This document shows positions 1-8,470 of a DNA stretch of 64,000 nt, piece after piece (positions within the stretch are counted from its first letter, which is position 1; each line of letters begins with the position of its first letter). The notes beneath the pieces were generated by a model, which worked only from the letters and a program-made list of their open reading frames with translations, did no database searches and had not been told where the DNA came from. The DNA lies in contig JBMOOQ010000060.1 of NCBI GenBank assembly GCA_049324435.1, positions 82,397 through 146,396 on the forward strand, given 5' to 3'. Origin of the DNA: Pseudorhodoplanes sp049324435 (lineage in GTDB: Bacteria > Pseudomonadota > Alphaproteobacteria > Rhizobiales > Xanthobacteraceae). A program made the translations under genes and the position numbers.

Positions 1-270
1 TTTGTCGTAGGCCCACAGCGCCGCGAGCACGATCAGCGATCCGACAAAGGCGGCCACCACGTCGCGCAGCGAGATCGAAATCCGGTCGAGATTGGGAAAC
101 AGTCCGAGCAGCCGGAACAGGAAGCCGCCGACCAGTGCGCCGGCGAGACCGAGCGCGGCATTGCGCCAGACCCCGAAACCGGCCTTATGCCAGGTGATGG
201 CGTAGCCGGCGAGCGTTCCGCCGATGAGACCCACGACGATCCAGACGACGAATTGCGAGACTGTCGGCAT
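1..270 (-). CDS. GlsB/YeaQ/YmgE family membrane protein (3' end outside window)
   Basis: This is a small inner-membrane protein of the transglycosylase-associated (GlsB/YeaQ/YmgE) family. The 90 visible codons begin MPTVSQFVVWIVVG and show three hydrophobic stretches rich in Gly (VGLIGGTLAGYAI, ALGLAGALVGGFLF, VVAAFVGSLIVLAAL), which is the family pattern. The start at 270 is supported by a GGGGAGA ribosome-binding site about 6 bases upstream. The stop codon lies beyond the window edge, but family members are about 80-100 residues, so only a few residues should be missing. The precise role is unknown; the family is linked to general stress responses. Codons continue in frame to base 1, so there is no sign of damage. 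Confidence 0.8.
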   Translation of the reverse strand, partial: MPTVSQFVVWIVVGLIGGTLAGYAITWHKAGFGVWRNAALGLAGALVGGFLFRLLGLFPNLDRISISLRDVVAAFVGSLIVLAALWAYDK

Positions 271-330
271 CACTCATCTCCCCGCGTGCTGCATGATGCG
301 GCGCTGAGTCTAGGGGCAAAGGTGCAGCCG

Positions 331-365
331 CCAAAATCAAAAGGCCGGTTGCGGGAACCGGCCTT
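331..365 (-). terminator. rho-independent terminator of gltA
   Basis: A 10-bp perfect inverted repeat (AAGGCCGGTT / AACCGGCCTT, 341-350 and 356-365) has a 5-base loop. On the minus strand it is followed by a TTTTGATTTT tract. It begins about 28 bases after the gltA stop. Confidence 0.85.
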
Positions 366-393
366 CCGAAAAAGCTGGGGCTAACCCTGGCTG

Positions 394-1704
394 TTACGCC
401 TTGCGGGTCGAGATCGGCACGTAATCGCGCCGCGTCGGACCGGTATAGAGCTGGCGCGGGCGGCCGATCTTCTGCTGCGGGTCCTCGATCATCTCCTTCC
501 ACTGCGCGATCCAGCCGACGGTGCGGGCAACGGCAAAGAGCACAGTGAACATCGAGGTCGGGAAGCCCATCGCCTTCAGCGTGATGCCCGAATAGAAGTC
601 GATATTCGGATAGAGCTTCTTCTCGATGAAATACTCGTCGTGCAGCGCGATGCGCTCGAGCTCCATTGCGACCTGCAGGAGCGGGTCGTCCTGATGGCCG
701 ACCTCCGCGAGGACCTCGTGGCAGGTCTTCTGCATGATCTTGGCGCGCGGATCGTAGTTCTTGTAGACGCGGTGACCGAAGCCCATCAGGCGGAAACTAT
801 CATTCTTGTCCTTGGCGCGCTTCACATATTCCGGGATGCGATCGACGGTGCCGATCTCCTCAAGCATTTTCAGCGCGGCCTCGTTGGCGCCGCCATGCGC
901 CGGACCCCACAGGCAGGCGACGCCGGCCGCAATGCAGGCGAACGGGTTGGCGCCCGACGAACCCGCGAGCCGCACCGTCGAGGTCGAAGCGTTCTGTTCG
1001 TGGTCGGCATGCAGGATAAAGATGCGGTCCATTGCGCGGGCAAGAACCGGATTGGCCCGGTATTCCTCGCATGGCACCGCGAAGCACATCTTCAGGAAGT
1101 TCGACGAATAGTCGAGCGCGTTGGTCGGATAGATGAAGGGCTGACCGATCGTGTATTTGTAAGCCATCGCGGCCAGCGTCGGCAGCTTGGCGATCATGCG
1201 GATCGAGGCGACGAGGCGCTGATACGGATCGGAGATGTCGGTGGAGTCGTGATAGAAGGCCGAGAGCGCGCCGACCGAGCCGACCATCACCGCCATCGGA
1301 TGCGCATCTCTGCGGAAGCCCTGGAAGAAGCGGCTCATCTGCTCGTGCACCATGGTGTGGTTGGTGACACGCTTGACGAAATCCGCCTTCTGGGTCGCGG
1401 TCGGCAATTCGCCGAACAGCAGCAAATAGCAAGTTTCGAGGAAGTCGCCGTGTTCGGCGAGCTGCTCGATCGGGTAGCCGCGATAGAGCAGGATGCCCTC
1501 ATCGCCATCGATATAGGTGATCTTGGATTCGCAGCTCGCGGTCGAGGTGAAGCCGGGATCGTAGGTGAACATGCCCGACGTGGCATACAGCTTCGAGATG
1601 TCGATGACATCGGGGCCGATGGTTCCGGACTTGACCGGATACTCGTGACTGTCCGAGCCGACGGTGACTTTTGCGGTTTTTGTGCTTGCCGTTTTTGCGT
1701 CCAT
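394..1704 (-). CDS. gltA: Citrate synthase (type II)
   Basis: It condenses acetyl-CoA with oxaloacetate to citrate, the entry step of the TCA cycle, in the cytoplasm. The 436-residue length and the N-terminal domain (TFDPGF-like TYDPGF, then DGDEGILLYRGYPIEQLAE) match the hexameric NADH-sensitive type. The catalytic signature GFGHRVYKNYDPRA and the histidine-bearing LWGPAHGGANEA are both present. I place the start at 1704 (MDAKTAS) rather than at the in-frame ATG two codons upstream, because AAGGGG then sits 6 bases before the start. Upstream is a 9-bp perfect hairpin (1748-1768), and gltX lies further upstream on the same strand. A strong terminator follows. Confidence 0.97.
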   Translation of the reverse strand: MDAKTASTKTAKVTVGSDSHEYPVKSGTIGPDVIDISKLYATSGMFTYDPGFTSTASCESKITYIDGDEGILLYRGYPIEQLAEHGDFLETCYLLLFGELPTATQKADFVKRVTNHTMVHEQMSRFFQGFRRDAHPMAVMVGSVGALSAFYHDSTDISDPYQRLVASIRMIAKLPTLAAMAYKYTIGQPFIYPTNALDYSSNFLKMCFAVPCEEYRANPVLARAMDRIFILHADHEQNASTSTVRLAGSSGANPFACIAAGVACLWGPAHGGANEAALKMLEEIGTVDRIPEYVKRAKDKNDSFRLMGFGHRVYKNYDPRAKIMQKTCHEVLAEVGHQDDPLLQVAMELERIALHDEYFIEKKLYPNIDFYSGITLKAMGFPTSMFTVLFAVARTVGWIAQWKEMIEDPQQKIGRPRQLYTGPTRRDYVPISTRKA

Positions 1705-1747
1705 CGGCATCCCCTTGCGAACAGCCCGGGCTGTCTGAGCACGGTCG

Positions 1748-1768
1748 GCCGGTCGGTGTCCGACCGGC
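1748..1768. other. Perfect 9-bp hairpin between gltX and gltA
   Basis: GCCGGTCGG pairs with CCGACCGGC around a 3-base loop. There is no T tract, so a simple terminator is unlikely on either strand. It lies 44 bases upstream of the gltA start, in the probable leader or promoter region. Its role is unknown. Confidence 0.5.
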
Positions 1769-1843
1769 TGGTCAGCCCAGCACCCGGGGGATTTGGTCCA
1801 GCGCCTGTGGCGTAGCCCATCCGTTTCCGCATCGCAAGATGGG

Positions 1844-1879
1844 CAAAAGTCTGCCGGTCCGGGCAGGTTAACCGGACCG
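1844..1879 (-). terminator. Probable terminator of gltX
   Basis: An 8-bp stem CGGTCCGG/CCGGACCG (1855-1862 and 1872-1879) with a 9-base loop lies 15 bases after the gltX stop. On the minus strand it is followed by GCAGACTTTTGCC, a short T run. It is weaker than the gltA terminator. Confidence 0.5.
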
Positions 1880-1893
1880 CATCGCGGGCCGGC

Positions 1894-3330
1894 TCAGGCG
1901 GCGACCGAACCGCTCGCGTCCGCCTGATCGCGAATCCGCGCGATACTTTCAGTCTGTCCCAGAACCGCCAGCACATCGAAAATTCCAGGAGACGTCACCC
2001 GTCCGGTCAGCGCGGCGCGCAGCGGTTGCGCGACCGAACCGAGTTTCACATTGGCGGACTCGGCGTAGGCGCGCACGGCGGCCTCGGTCGATTGGGCCGA
2101 CCAGTCGGCGATCGCTTCGAAATGGGGGAGCAGACCGCGCAGCAGCGCGCGCGCGTCTGCCGTCAGCAGCGCGCGCGCCTTGTCTTCCATCGGCAGCGGG
2201 CGGTCGGCCCAGATGAAGCGCGAGTGGTCGAGCAGTTCGACCAGCGTCTTGGCGCGCTCCTTCAATCCGGGCATGGCGCGGAGCAACTTGACGCGCAGCG
2301 TATCGTCGAGCTTTGCGGAAAGCTCGGGTCCGCCCGGGATATAGGGCAGCGCGCGCTCCAGTTCGGCAAGCAGCGCGGCATCGTCGGATTGCCGCATGTA
2401 ATGGCCGTTCAGGCTTTCGAGTTTCACGAAGTCGAACCGCGCGGCGGAGCGGCCGATCTGCGGCAGGTCGAAGAAGTCGATCATCTCCTGCGTCGAGAAG
2501 ATCTCCTGATCGCCATGGCTCCAGCCGAGCCGGACGAGATAGTTGCGCAAGGCTTCGGGCAGATAGCCCATCGCGCGATAGGCATCGACGCCGAGCGCGC
2601 CATGACGCTTGGACAGCTTGGAACCGTCCGGGCCGTGGATCAGCGGAATATGCGCCATCACCGGCACCGGCCAGCCGAGCGCATCGTAGATCTGCTTCTG
2701 GCGCGCGGCGTTGGTCAGGTGATCGTCGCCGCGGATGATGTGGGTGACGCCCATGTCGTGGTCGTCGACCACCACCGCAAGCATGTAAGTCGGGGTGCCG
2801 TCGGAGCGCAGCAGAACCAGATCGTCGAGATCCTCGTTCTGCCAGACCACGCGGCCCTGAACCTGATCCTCGATCACGGTCTCGCCGGTCAGCGGCGCCT
2901 TGAGCCGGATGACCGGCTTGGCGCCGGCCGGGGCTTCGGAAGGATCGCGGTCGCGCCAGCGTCCGTCATAGAGCCGGGCACGGCCTGCGGCGCGGGCCGC
3001 CTCGCGCATCTGTGTCAGTTCGTCGGGCGTCGCATAGCAGCGATAGGCGCGGCCCGAAGCAAGCAGCTGCTCGACCACCTCGCGATGTCGGGCCGCACGG
3101 GCAAATTGATGAACGACCTCGCCGTCCCAGCGGATGCCGAGCCAGGTCAGTCCGTCCAGGATCGCATCGATCGCAGCCTGCGTGGAGCGCTCGCGATCGG
3201 TATCCTCGATCCGCAGCAGCATCTTGCCGCCGCGGCCGCGCGCATAGAGCCAGTTGAACAGCGCGGTGCGGGCCCCCCCGATATGCAGGAAGCCGGTCGG
3301 TGAGGGGGCAAAGCGGGTAACGACGGTCAT
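1894..3330 (-). CDS. gltX: Glutamyl-tRNA synthetase
   Basis: This class I aminoacyl-tRNA synthetase charges tRNA-Glu. The start at 3330 gives MTVVTRFAPSPTGFLHIGGA, where the HIGH-type motif is in its usual place near residues 9-20; an in-frame reading frame extends 25 codons further but is not supported by homology. The KMSKS equivalent reads KLSKRHG. The 478-residue length is normal for bacterial GluRS with its C-terminal anticodon-binding helical domain. It is divergent from glnS across a 264-bp region with a 13-bp tandem array. Because a separate GlnRS exists next door, this enzyme could be discriminating (Glu only), but that cannot be decided by reading. Confidence 0.96.
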   Translation of the reverse strand: MTVVTRFAPSPTGFLHIGGARTALFNWLYARGRGGKMLLRIEDTDRERSTQAAIDAILDGLTWLGIRWDGEVVHQFARAARHREVVEQLLASGRAYRCYATPDELTQMREAARAAGRARLYDGRWRDRDPSEAPAGAKPVIRLKAPLTGETVIEDQVQGRVVWQNEDLDDLVLLRSDGTPTYMLAVVVDDHDMGVTHIIRGDDHLTNAARQKQIYDALGWPVPVMAHIPLIHGPDGSKLSKRHGALGVDAYRAMGYLPEALRNYLVRLGWSHGDQEIFSTQEMIDFFDLPQIGRSAARFDFVKLESLNGHYMRQSDDAALLAELERALPYIPGGPELSAKLDDTLRVKLLRAMPGLKERAKTLVELLDHSRFIWADRPLPMEDKARALLTADARALLRGLLPHFEAIADWSAQSTEAAVRAYAESANVKLGSVAQPLRAALTGRVTSPGIFDVLAVLGQTESIARIRDQADASGSVAA

Positions 3331-3436
3331 TCGGGCCGGATCGGTTGTCGGTTTGGCCCATCTATCATGGGCGGTGCGGAGCGAAAACAGCGCATTGCCG
3401 TGCATTGCGGCAAGGTCGGGGCAAGGTTACCTCAGC

Positions 3437-3514
3437 CTTTCGGAGCTTGCTTTCGGAGCTTGCTTTCGGACCTTGCTTTCGGACCTTGCTTTCGGACCTT
3501 GCTTTCGGACCTTG
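3437..3514. repeat. Six tandem copies of a 13-bp unit between gltX and glnS
   Basis: The unit is CTTTCGGACCTTG; copies 1-2 read GAGC where copies 3-6 read GACC. The six copies are contiguous (3437, 3450, 3463, 3476, 3489 and 3502). The array sits in the divergent gltX/glnS promoter region, 81 bases before the glnS start. The unit contains no stop in several frames, so reading frames run through it, but nothing suggests it is translated. Confidence 0.95.
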
Positions 3515-3594
3515 GCGCTCGGGTGCGAATTTGGCAGAAGGCGCTCTGGTGCAAGTCACGCTGCGATCCCGACATCGCAGGCGAGAGAGGCAAG

Positions 3595-5280
3595 ATGGCC
3601 GTGGACGAGACGACGACGGGGACCGAGGCGGGGCGCGATTTCATCCGCGACATCGTGCAGGCCGACCTCGATTCGGGACGCCACACGACGATCGTTACCC
3701 GCTTTCCGCCCGAACCGAACGGTTATCTGCATATCGGCCACGCCAAATCGATCGCGCTGAATTTCGGCATCGCGCAGGAATTCGGCGGCCGCTGTCACCT
3801 GCGCTTCGACGACACCAATCCGGTCAAGGAGGAGCAGGAATATATCGATGCCATCAAGGAGGATGTGCGCTGGCTCGGCTATGACTGGGGGCCGCATCTC
3901 TACTACGCATCGGATTATTTCGAGCAGCTCTACGAATGGGCCGAGCTATTGATCAAGGCCGGCAAGGCTTATGTCGACGACCAGTCGCCGGATGAAATGC
4001 GCGCGGCCCGCGGCACCCTGACCGAGCCGGGCAGGAATTCGCCATTCCGCGACCGTTCGGTGGAGGAAAATCTCGACCTGTTCCGACGCATGCGGGCCGG
4101 AGAATTCCCGAATGGTGCGCGGGTGCTGCGCGCCAAGATCGACATGGCCTCCGGCAATATCAACCTGCGCGATCCGGTGCTGTACCGCATTCTGCATGCG
4201 CATCATCCGCGCACCGGCGATACCTGGAAAATCTATCCGAGTTACGACTACGCCCACGGCCAGTCGGACGCGATCGAGCACATCACCCATTCGATCTGCA
4301 CGCTGGAATTCGAGGATCACCGGCCGCTCTACGACTGGTTCATCGAGAATCTGCCGGTGCCGTCGCGCCCGCGCCAGTACGAATTCGCGCGGCTCAATCT
4401 GAGCTATACGGTGCTGTCCAAGCGCGTGCTGAACCGGCTGGTGCAGGACAAGCATGTCGCCGGCTGGGACGACCCGCGGATGCCGACGCTCGCGGGCTTG
4501 CGCCGCCGCGGCGTGCCGCCGGCTGCCTTGCGCGATTTCGTCAAGCGCATCGGCGTCGCCAAGGCGAACAGCGTGGTCGATATCGCGATGCTGGATTTCT
4601 CGATCCGCGAAACACTGAACCGCACCGCGCTGCGCCGGATGGCGGTGCTGCGGCCGCTGAAGGTCGTAATCGAGAATTATCCGGAAGGCCAAAGCGAGGA
4701 ACTGGAAGCCGTCAATCATCCGGACGATCCAGGCGCCGGCAGCCGCAAAATCCGCTTCGGCCGTGAGATTTTCATCGAGCAGGACGACTTCATGGAGACT
4801 CCGCCGAAGAAATTCTTCCGGCTGTCTCCGGGCGCTGAGGTGCGGCTGCGCTATGCGTATTTTCTGACCTGCCGGGAGGTCGTGAAGAATGCATCCGGCG
4901 ACATCGTCGAATTGCGCTGCACCTACGATCCGGCGACCAGAGGCGGCAACGCACCGGACGGCCGCAAGGTGAAAGCCACGATCCATTGGGTGTCGGCGCA
5001 GGATGCAGTCTCGGCCGAGGTGAGACTCTATAATCCGCTATTCACCAGACCCGATCCGGACGCCGCCAATTTCGTTGCCGATCTCAATCCGAATTCGCTG
5101 GAGGTCCTGCCGGACGCCAAGCTGGAACCGGCGATCCTGGCGGATCGGTCGAGCGAAGCCATGCAGTTCGAGCGGCAGGGCTATTTCGTGCGGGACCGCG
5201 ATTCCACGCCCGAACGCCCCGTCTTCAGCCGGACCATCGGGCTGCGCGATACCTGGGCGAAGGTCTCGGCGGGCGGCTGA
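3595..5280 (+). CDS. glnS: Glutaminyl-tRNA synthetase
   Basis: This class I synthetase charges tRNA-Gln directly. The 561 residues begin MAVDETTTGTEAG; the HIGH motif lies in PPEPNGYLHIGHAKS and the KMSKS loop is VLSKRVLNRLV, both in the GlnRS rather than the GluRS form. The C-terminal half matches the two beta-barrel anticodon-binding domains (FFRLSPGAEVRLRYAYF). The start at 3595 follows GAGAGAGGCAAG. The same frame stays open upstream through the 13-bp repeats to 3367, but that stretch is non-homologous. GlnRS is patchy in Alphaproteobacteria, many of which use the GatCAB route, so its presence beside gltX is informative. comEC follows 52 bases downstream. Confidence 0.95.
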   Translation: MAVDETTTGTEAGRDFIRDIVQADLDSGRHTTIVTRFPPEPNGYLHIGHAKSIALNFGIAQEFGGRCHLRFDDTNPVKEEQEYIDAIKEDVRWLGYDWGPHLYYASDYFEQLYEWAELLIKAGKAYVDDQSPDEMRAARGTLTEPGRNSPFRDRSVEENLDLFRRMRAGEFPNGARVLRAKIDMASGNINLRDPVLYRILHAHHPRTGDTWKIYPSYDYAHGQSDAIEHITHSICTLEFEDHRPLYDWFIENLPVPSRPRQYEFARLNLSYTVLSKRVLNRLVQDKHVAGWDDPRMPTLAGLRRRGVPPAALRDFVKRIGVAKANSVVDIAMLDFSIRETLNRTALRRMAVLRPLKVVIENYPEGQSEELEAVNHPDDPGAGSRKIRFGREIFIEQDDFMETPPKKFFRLSPGAEVRLRYAYFLTCREVVKNASGDIVELRCTYDPATRGGNAPDGRKVKATIHWVSAQDAVSAEVRLYNPLFTRPDPDAANFVADLNPNSLEVLPDAKLEPAILADRSSEAMQFERQGYFVRDRDSTPERPVFSRTIGLRDTWAKVSAGG

Positions 5281-5302
5281 TCCGAAATTGATGTAGGCTC
5301 GC

Positions 5303-5324
5303 GCCCCGGTTGCAGGCCCGGGGC
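5303..5324 (+). other. Hairpin just upstream of the comEC ribosome-binding site
   Basis: GCCCCGG and CCGGGGC form a 7-bp GC-only stem with an 8-base loop, ending a few bases before GGAG of comEC. There is no T run. It may end some glnS transcripts or limit comEC translation; neither is shown by the sequence. Confidence 0.4.
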
Positions 5325-5332
5325 AGGAGCTC

Positions 5333-7633
5333 ATGGCGGGCGAGGGCATTGAGACGCGCCGCGCGCAGGCACGCGCGGGGGCCAGAACCTGGCCTGTGGG
5401 CGGGCGGGCGCAGGATGCCGCGCCGGGCTGGCTCGGCACGCCGTCACGGCTTGTACAAGGCGCCGGCGCGCGGATCGGAGCGTGGATCGCGCGCGATGTT
5501 GCTCCGGGCCGGCTCGTGCCATGGCTGCCGGTGGCATTCGGTTTCGGGGTGATGCTCTACTTTGCGGCTGACCGCGAACCGTTCCTGTGGGCCGGTGTCG
5601 CCGCGACCGCGATTGCAGTTGCGCTATGCGTTCTGGCCCGGGCGCGCCCATTGGCCTTTCCAGTCGCAGTGGCAGCCGCCGCGATCGCTTGCGGTTTTAC
5701 GCTCGCAACCTGGAAGACTGCGCGCATCGCGCATCCGGTGCTTGCCGCCCCGGCTTTCAATGTATTGCTGTCCGGGTTTGTCGAAGCCCGCGAAGAGCGC
5801 GAGCGCAGCGACCGCATCGTTCTGCGCGTCCACACGATGAGCGGCGCAAGGCCGGACGTGACGCTGGAACGGGTGCGGGTCTCGGTCCGCAAGGGCATGG
5901 CGCCGCCGGTCGCGTCCTTCGTGGAATTCAGGGCCCGTCTCAATCCGCCGCTCTCACCGTTGCGTCCCGCCGGCTATGATTTTGCCCGCGATCATTACTT
6001 CCAGCGGCTCGGCGCCACCGGCTTTGTGCTCGGTTCGATCAAGCAAGCGACACCCCCGCATCCTCCGGATCTGTCGCTTCGGATCAAAGCGGCGATCGGC
6101 GCGCTCCGGGACGCGATCGATGCACGCATTCGGGCGGCGGTTCCCGGCGACAAGGGCGCGATCGCATCGGCACTGATCACCGGCAAGCGCGATGCGATCT
6201 CGTCCCCGGTCAACGAGGCGATGTACATCTCCAGCCTCGCGCATGTGCTGTCGATCTCCGGCTATCACATGGCGGTGGTGGCGGGTGTCGCATTCTTCGT
6301 CATCCGCGCCGGGCTTGCGCTGTTCCCCGCTGTTGCTGCCCGGTACCCCATCAAGAAGTGGGCGGCGCTGGCTGCGCTCGTCCTGGCCGCATTCTATCTC
6401 GTCCTGTCCGGAGCGGAGGTCGCAACGCAGCGCGCCTTCATCATGACGGCCATTGTCCTGATCGGCGTGATGTTCGACCGGCCGGCGCTGACATTGCGCA
6501 CGATCTGCGTTGCGGCGCTGGTCCTGCTCGCGATTTCGCCGGAAGCGCTCGTGCATCCGAGTTTCCAGATGTCGTTTGCCGCGACACTTGCGCTGATCGC
6601 GGTCTATGAGCGCGGCCTGCCGTGGCTGTCGTCGGAGCCGAAAACCGCGCTTGCCGCACGCATCGCGCTCTGGGGCGGCCGCGAGATAACGGCGCTCGTG
6701 CTCGCCTCAATGGTTGCGGGCGCAGCCACAACCTTGTTTGCCGCCTATCATTTTCATCGCCTCGCCCCTTATGGCGTTCTGTCCAATCTGCTCGCCATGC
6801 CGGCAGTCTCGATCTGGGTGATGCCGGCCGGTCTGATGGCGCTGGTCATGCTGCCGTTCGGATTCGACCGGCCGTTCTGGTGGCTGATGAGCGAAGGCAT
6901 CGACTGGATGATTGTGGTCGCCATCTGGGTCGCAAGTCTGCCCGGTGCGGTCGGACGCATTCATGCTTTTGGCACCGGGCCGCTCTTGTTCGGCACGGCC
7001 GGGCTGATCCTGATTTGCCTGCTACGATCGCCGCTACGCTGGAGCGGTGCTGGATTGATGGCGCTGTGCATCGCCGGAGCATGGGCGGCGCCGCGGCCGG
7101 ATATTCTCGTTTCGGCGGATCACGCCATGGTGGCGGTTCGCGATGCCAAAGGCGCATTGCGGGTAATGGCGAGCCGGCGCGACAGCTTCGCCCTGCGCGA
7201 ATGGCTCGCAGCCGATGGCGACGCCCGTTCCGACAAGGACGATTCCCTTGCTGAAGGCGTTCGCTGCGATGCGGATGGATGCGTGGCGCGAATGGCCGAC
7301 GGCCGTGCCGTCGCGCTTGCGCTGACAGCGGACGGCCTGATCGACGATTGCGAGACCGCGGCCTTCGTGGTGACCGCGCGCAACGCGCCGCCGTCCTGCG
7401 GCGCGCCGGTCGTGGACCGCAACGCGGCGCGCCAGCGCGGGGCGATATCGGTCCGGCGTAGCGGCGAGGCATTTATCGTCGAATCGGCGCGGCCGGACAC
7501 GTACCAGCGGCCGTGGACCCAAACGCGGACCGCGACTGCCATTCAGCCGGCGCGTCCGCAGCGACCGCGCGATGCAACCCCGCGTGCCACCGATCTCGAG
7601 GCGGACGACGGTCCGTCAATAGCGGCGGAGTAA
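5333..7633 (+). CDS. comEC: ComEC/Rec2 family DNA-uptake channel protein
   Basis: This polytopic inner-membrane protein of the ComEC/Rec2 family forms the channel for single-stranded DNA entry during transformation. The 766 residues show an N-terminal hydrophobic segment and DUF4131-like region, then the competence core with family hallmarks HVLSISGYHMAVVAG and LVLSGAEVATQRAFIM. Many transmembrane helices run to about residue 570. The C-terminal part (about 585-766) corresponds to the metallo-beta-lactamase-like domain of longer homologues but has no HxHxDH metal motif and ends in low-complexity Pro/Arg sequence. The start follows GGAGCTC. The last 18 bases overlap the end of lexA on the other strand. 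Confidence 0.9.
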   Translation: MAGEGIETRRAQARAGARTWPVGGRAQDAAPGWLGTPSRLVQGAGARIGAWIARDVAPGRLVPWLPVAFGFGVMLYFAADREPFLWAGVAATAIAVALCVLARARPLAFPVAVAAAAIACGFTLATWKTARIAHPVLAAPAFNVLLSGFVEAREERERSDRIVLRVHTMSGARPDVTLERVRVSVRKGMAPPVASFVEFRARLNPPLSPLRPAGYDFARDHYFQRLGATGFVLGSIKQATPPHPPDLSLRIKAAIGALRDAIDARIRAAVPGDKGAIASALITGKRDAISSPVNEAMYISSLAHVLSISGYHMAVVAGVAFFVIRAGLALFPAVAARYPIKKWAALAALVLAAFYLVLSGAEVATQRAFIMTAIVLIGVMFDRPALTLRTICVAALVLLAISPEALVHPSFQMSFAATLALIAVYERGLPWLSSEPKTALAARIALWGGREITALVLASMVAGAATTLFAAYHFHRLAPYGVLSNLLAMPAVSIWVMPAGLMALVMLPFGFDRPFWWLMSEGIDWMIVVAIWVASLPGAVGRIHAFGTGPLLFGTAGLILICLLRSPLRWSGAGLMALCIAGAWAAPRPDILVSADHAMVAVRDAKGALRVMASRRDSFALREWLAADGDARSDKDDSLAEGVRCDADGCVARMADGRAVALALTADGLIDDCETAAFVVTARNAPPSCGAPVVDRNAARQRGAISVRRSGEAFIVESARPDTYQRPWTQTRTATAIQPARPQRPRDATPRATDLEADDGPSIAAE

Positions 7634-8308
7634 TCCGACCAGCTTGCCCTGAATGCGCACGCGGGTCGGCGGCAGGATCCGGACCTCATACGCCGTGTTA
7701 GCAGGTTCAAGTGCGATGGAAGCGCCACGCCGGCGAAAACGCTTTAGCGTCGCTTCTTCATCGTCGATGAGAGCAACCACGATGTCGCCGGTATCGGCAG
7801 CGTCCGATTTGCGGATCAGCACAGTGTCGCCGTCCAGAATGCCGGCATCGATCATCGAATCGCCGCGGACTTCCAGCGCGAAGTGATCGCCCGAGGAGAG
7901 CATCTCCGGCGGCACGCTGATGGTGTGGCTCTTGGTCTGAATGGCCTCGATCGGGGTGCCGGCTGCGATCCGGCCCATCACCGGAATGGAGACGGGACGG
8001 CCGCCTTCATCCTCGGATGTGCTGCGCACGCGGCCGAGATTGCCTTCGATGACGCTCGGCGTGAAACCGCGCCGCTGGCTCGCCGGATTGGCGGATTCGG
8101 GAAGCTTGATCACCTCGATGGCACGCGCGCGATTGGGCAGCCTGCGGATGAAGCCGCGCTCTTCCAGCGCCGTGATGAGCCGGTGAATTCCTGATTTTGA
8201 ACGCAGATCGAGCGCGTCCTTCATCTCGTCGAAGGAGGGCGGCACGCCGGTCTCCTTTAAACGTTCGTTGATGAAACGCAGAAGCTCGAACTGTTTGCGG
8301 GTCAGCAT
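7616..8308 (-). CDS. lexA: LexA SOS repressor
   Basis: This is the transcriptional repressor of the SOS regulon and a RecA-stimulated self-cleaving serine peptidase (S24). The 230 residues have an N-terminal winged helix (MLTRKQFELLRFI, then a SKSGIHRLITALEERGFI recognition helix), a linker, the Ala-Gly cleavage site in RIAAGTPIEA, the catalytic Ser in RGDSMIDAG and the catalytic Lys in ATLKRF. It is the last gene of a minus-strand run that includes moeA, but 162 bp separate it from moeA and it has its own SOS box (8417-8431), so it should be transcribed independently and autoregulated. Confidence 0.97.
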   Translation of the reverse strand: MLTRKQFELLRFINERLKETGVPPSFDEMKDALDLRSKSGIHRLITALEERGFIRRLPNRARAIEVIKLPESANPASQRRGFTPSVIEGNLGRVRSTSEDEGGRPVSIPVMGRIAAGTPIEAIQTKSHTISVPPEMLSSGDHFALEVRGDSMIDAGILDGDTVLIRKSDAADTGDIVVALIDDEEATLKRFRRRGASIALEPANTAYEVRILPPTRVRIQGKLVGLLRRY

Positions 8309-8416
8309 TCAGGTCTTCTCCCCCGGCCGGCATCCGGGTTCCTGGCAGCGAAGCCTCAGCGCCACGCTTTGGACAAACCCAAGGGATGCGAAACAAATCA
8401 TGAACGGACACTATAT

Positions 8417-8431
8417 GTTCGATATGTGTTC
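8417..8431 (-). promoter_or_regulatory. LexA-binding SOS box
   Basis: The sequence reads GTTC-GATATGT-GTTC, an exact match to the alphaproteobacterial SOS box GTTC-N7-GTTC. It lies 109-123 bases upstream of the lexA start codon and implies autorepression. A GAAC at 8402-8405 on the same strand may add a weaker half-site. Confidence 0.85.
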
Positions 8432-8470
8432 CGCAAGTCCTTAATTTGAAGTGAAGAAAGCGGGGTCAGC

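Noticed and set aside
640..1815. Long antisense reading frame over gltA
   Set aside because: It is a by-product of GC-rich codon bias. The same effect gives long antisense frames over pyrG (17755-19164), the ABC exporter (36385-38010) and dusB. None has homology or a good ribosome-binding site.
3437..3514. CRISPR array
   Set aside because: The units are directly adjacent 13-mers without spacers and there are no cas genes nearby.
3367..3594. In-frame 76-codon N-terminal extension of glnS
   Set aside because: It crosses the 13-bp tandem repeats, has no ribosome-binding site and no likeness to GlnRS; the ATG at 3595 gives the expected family length.
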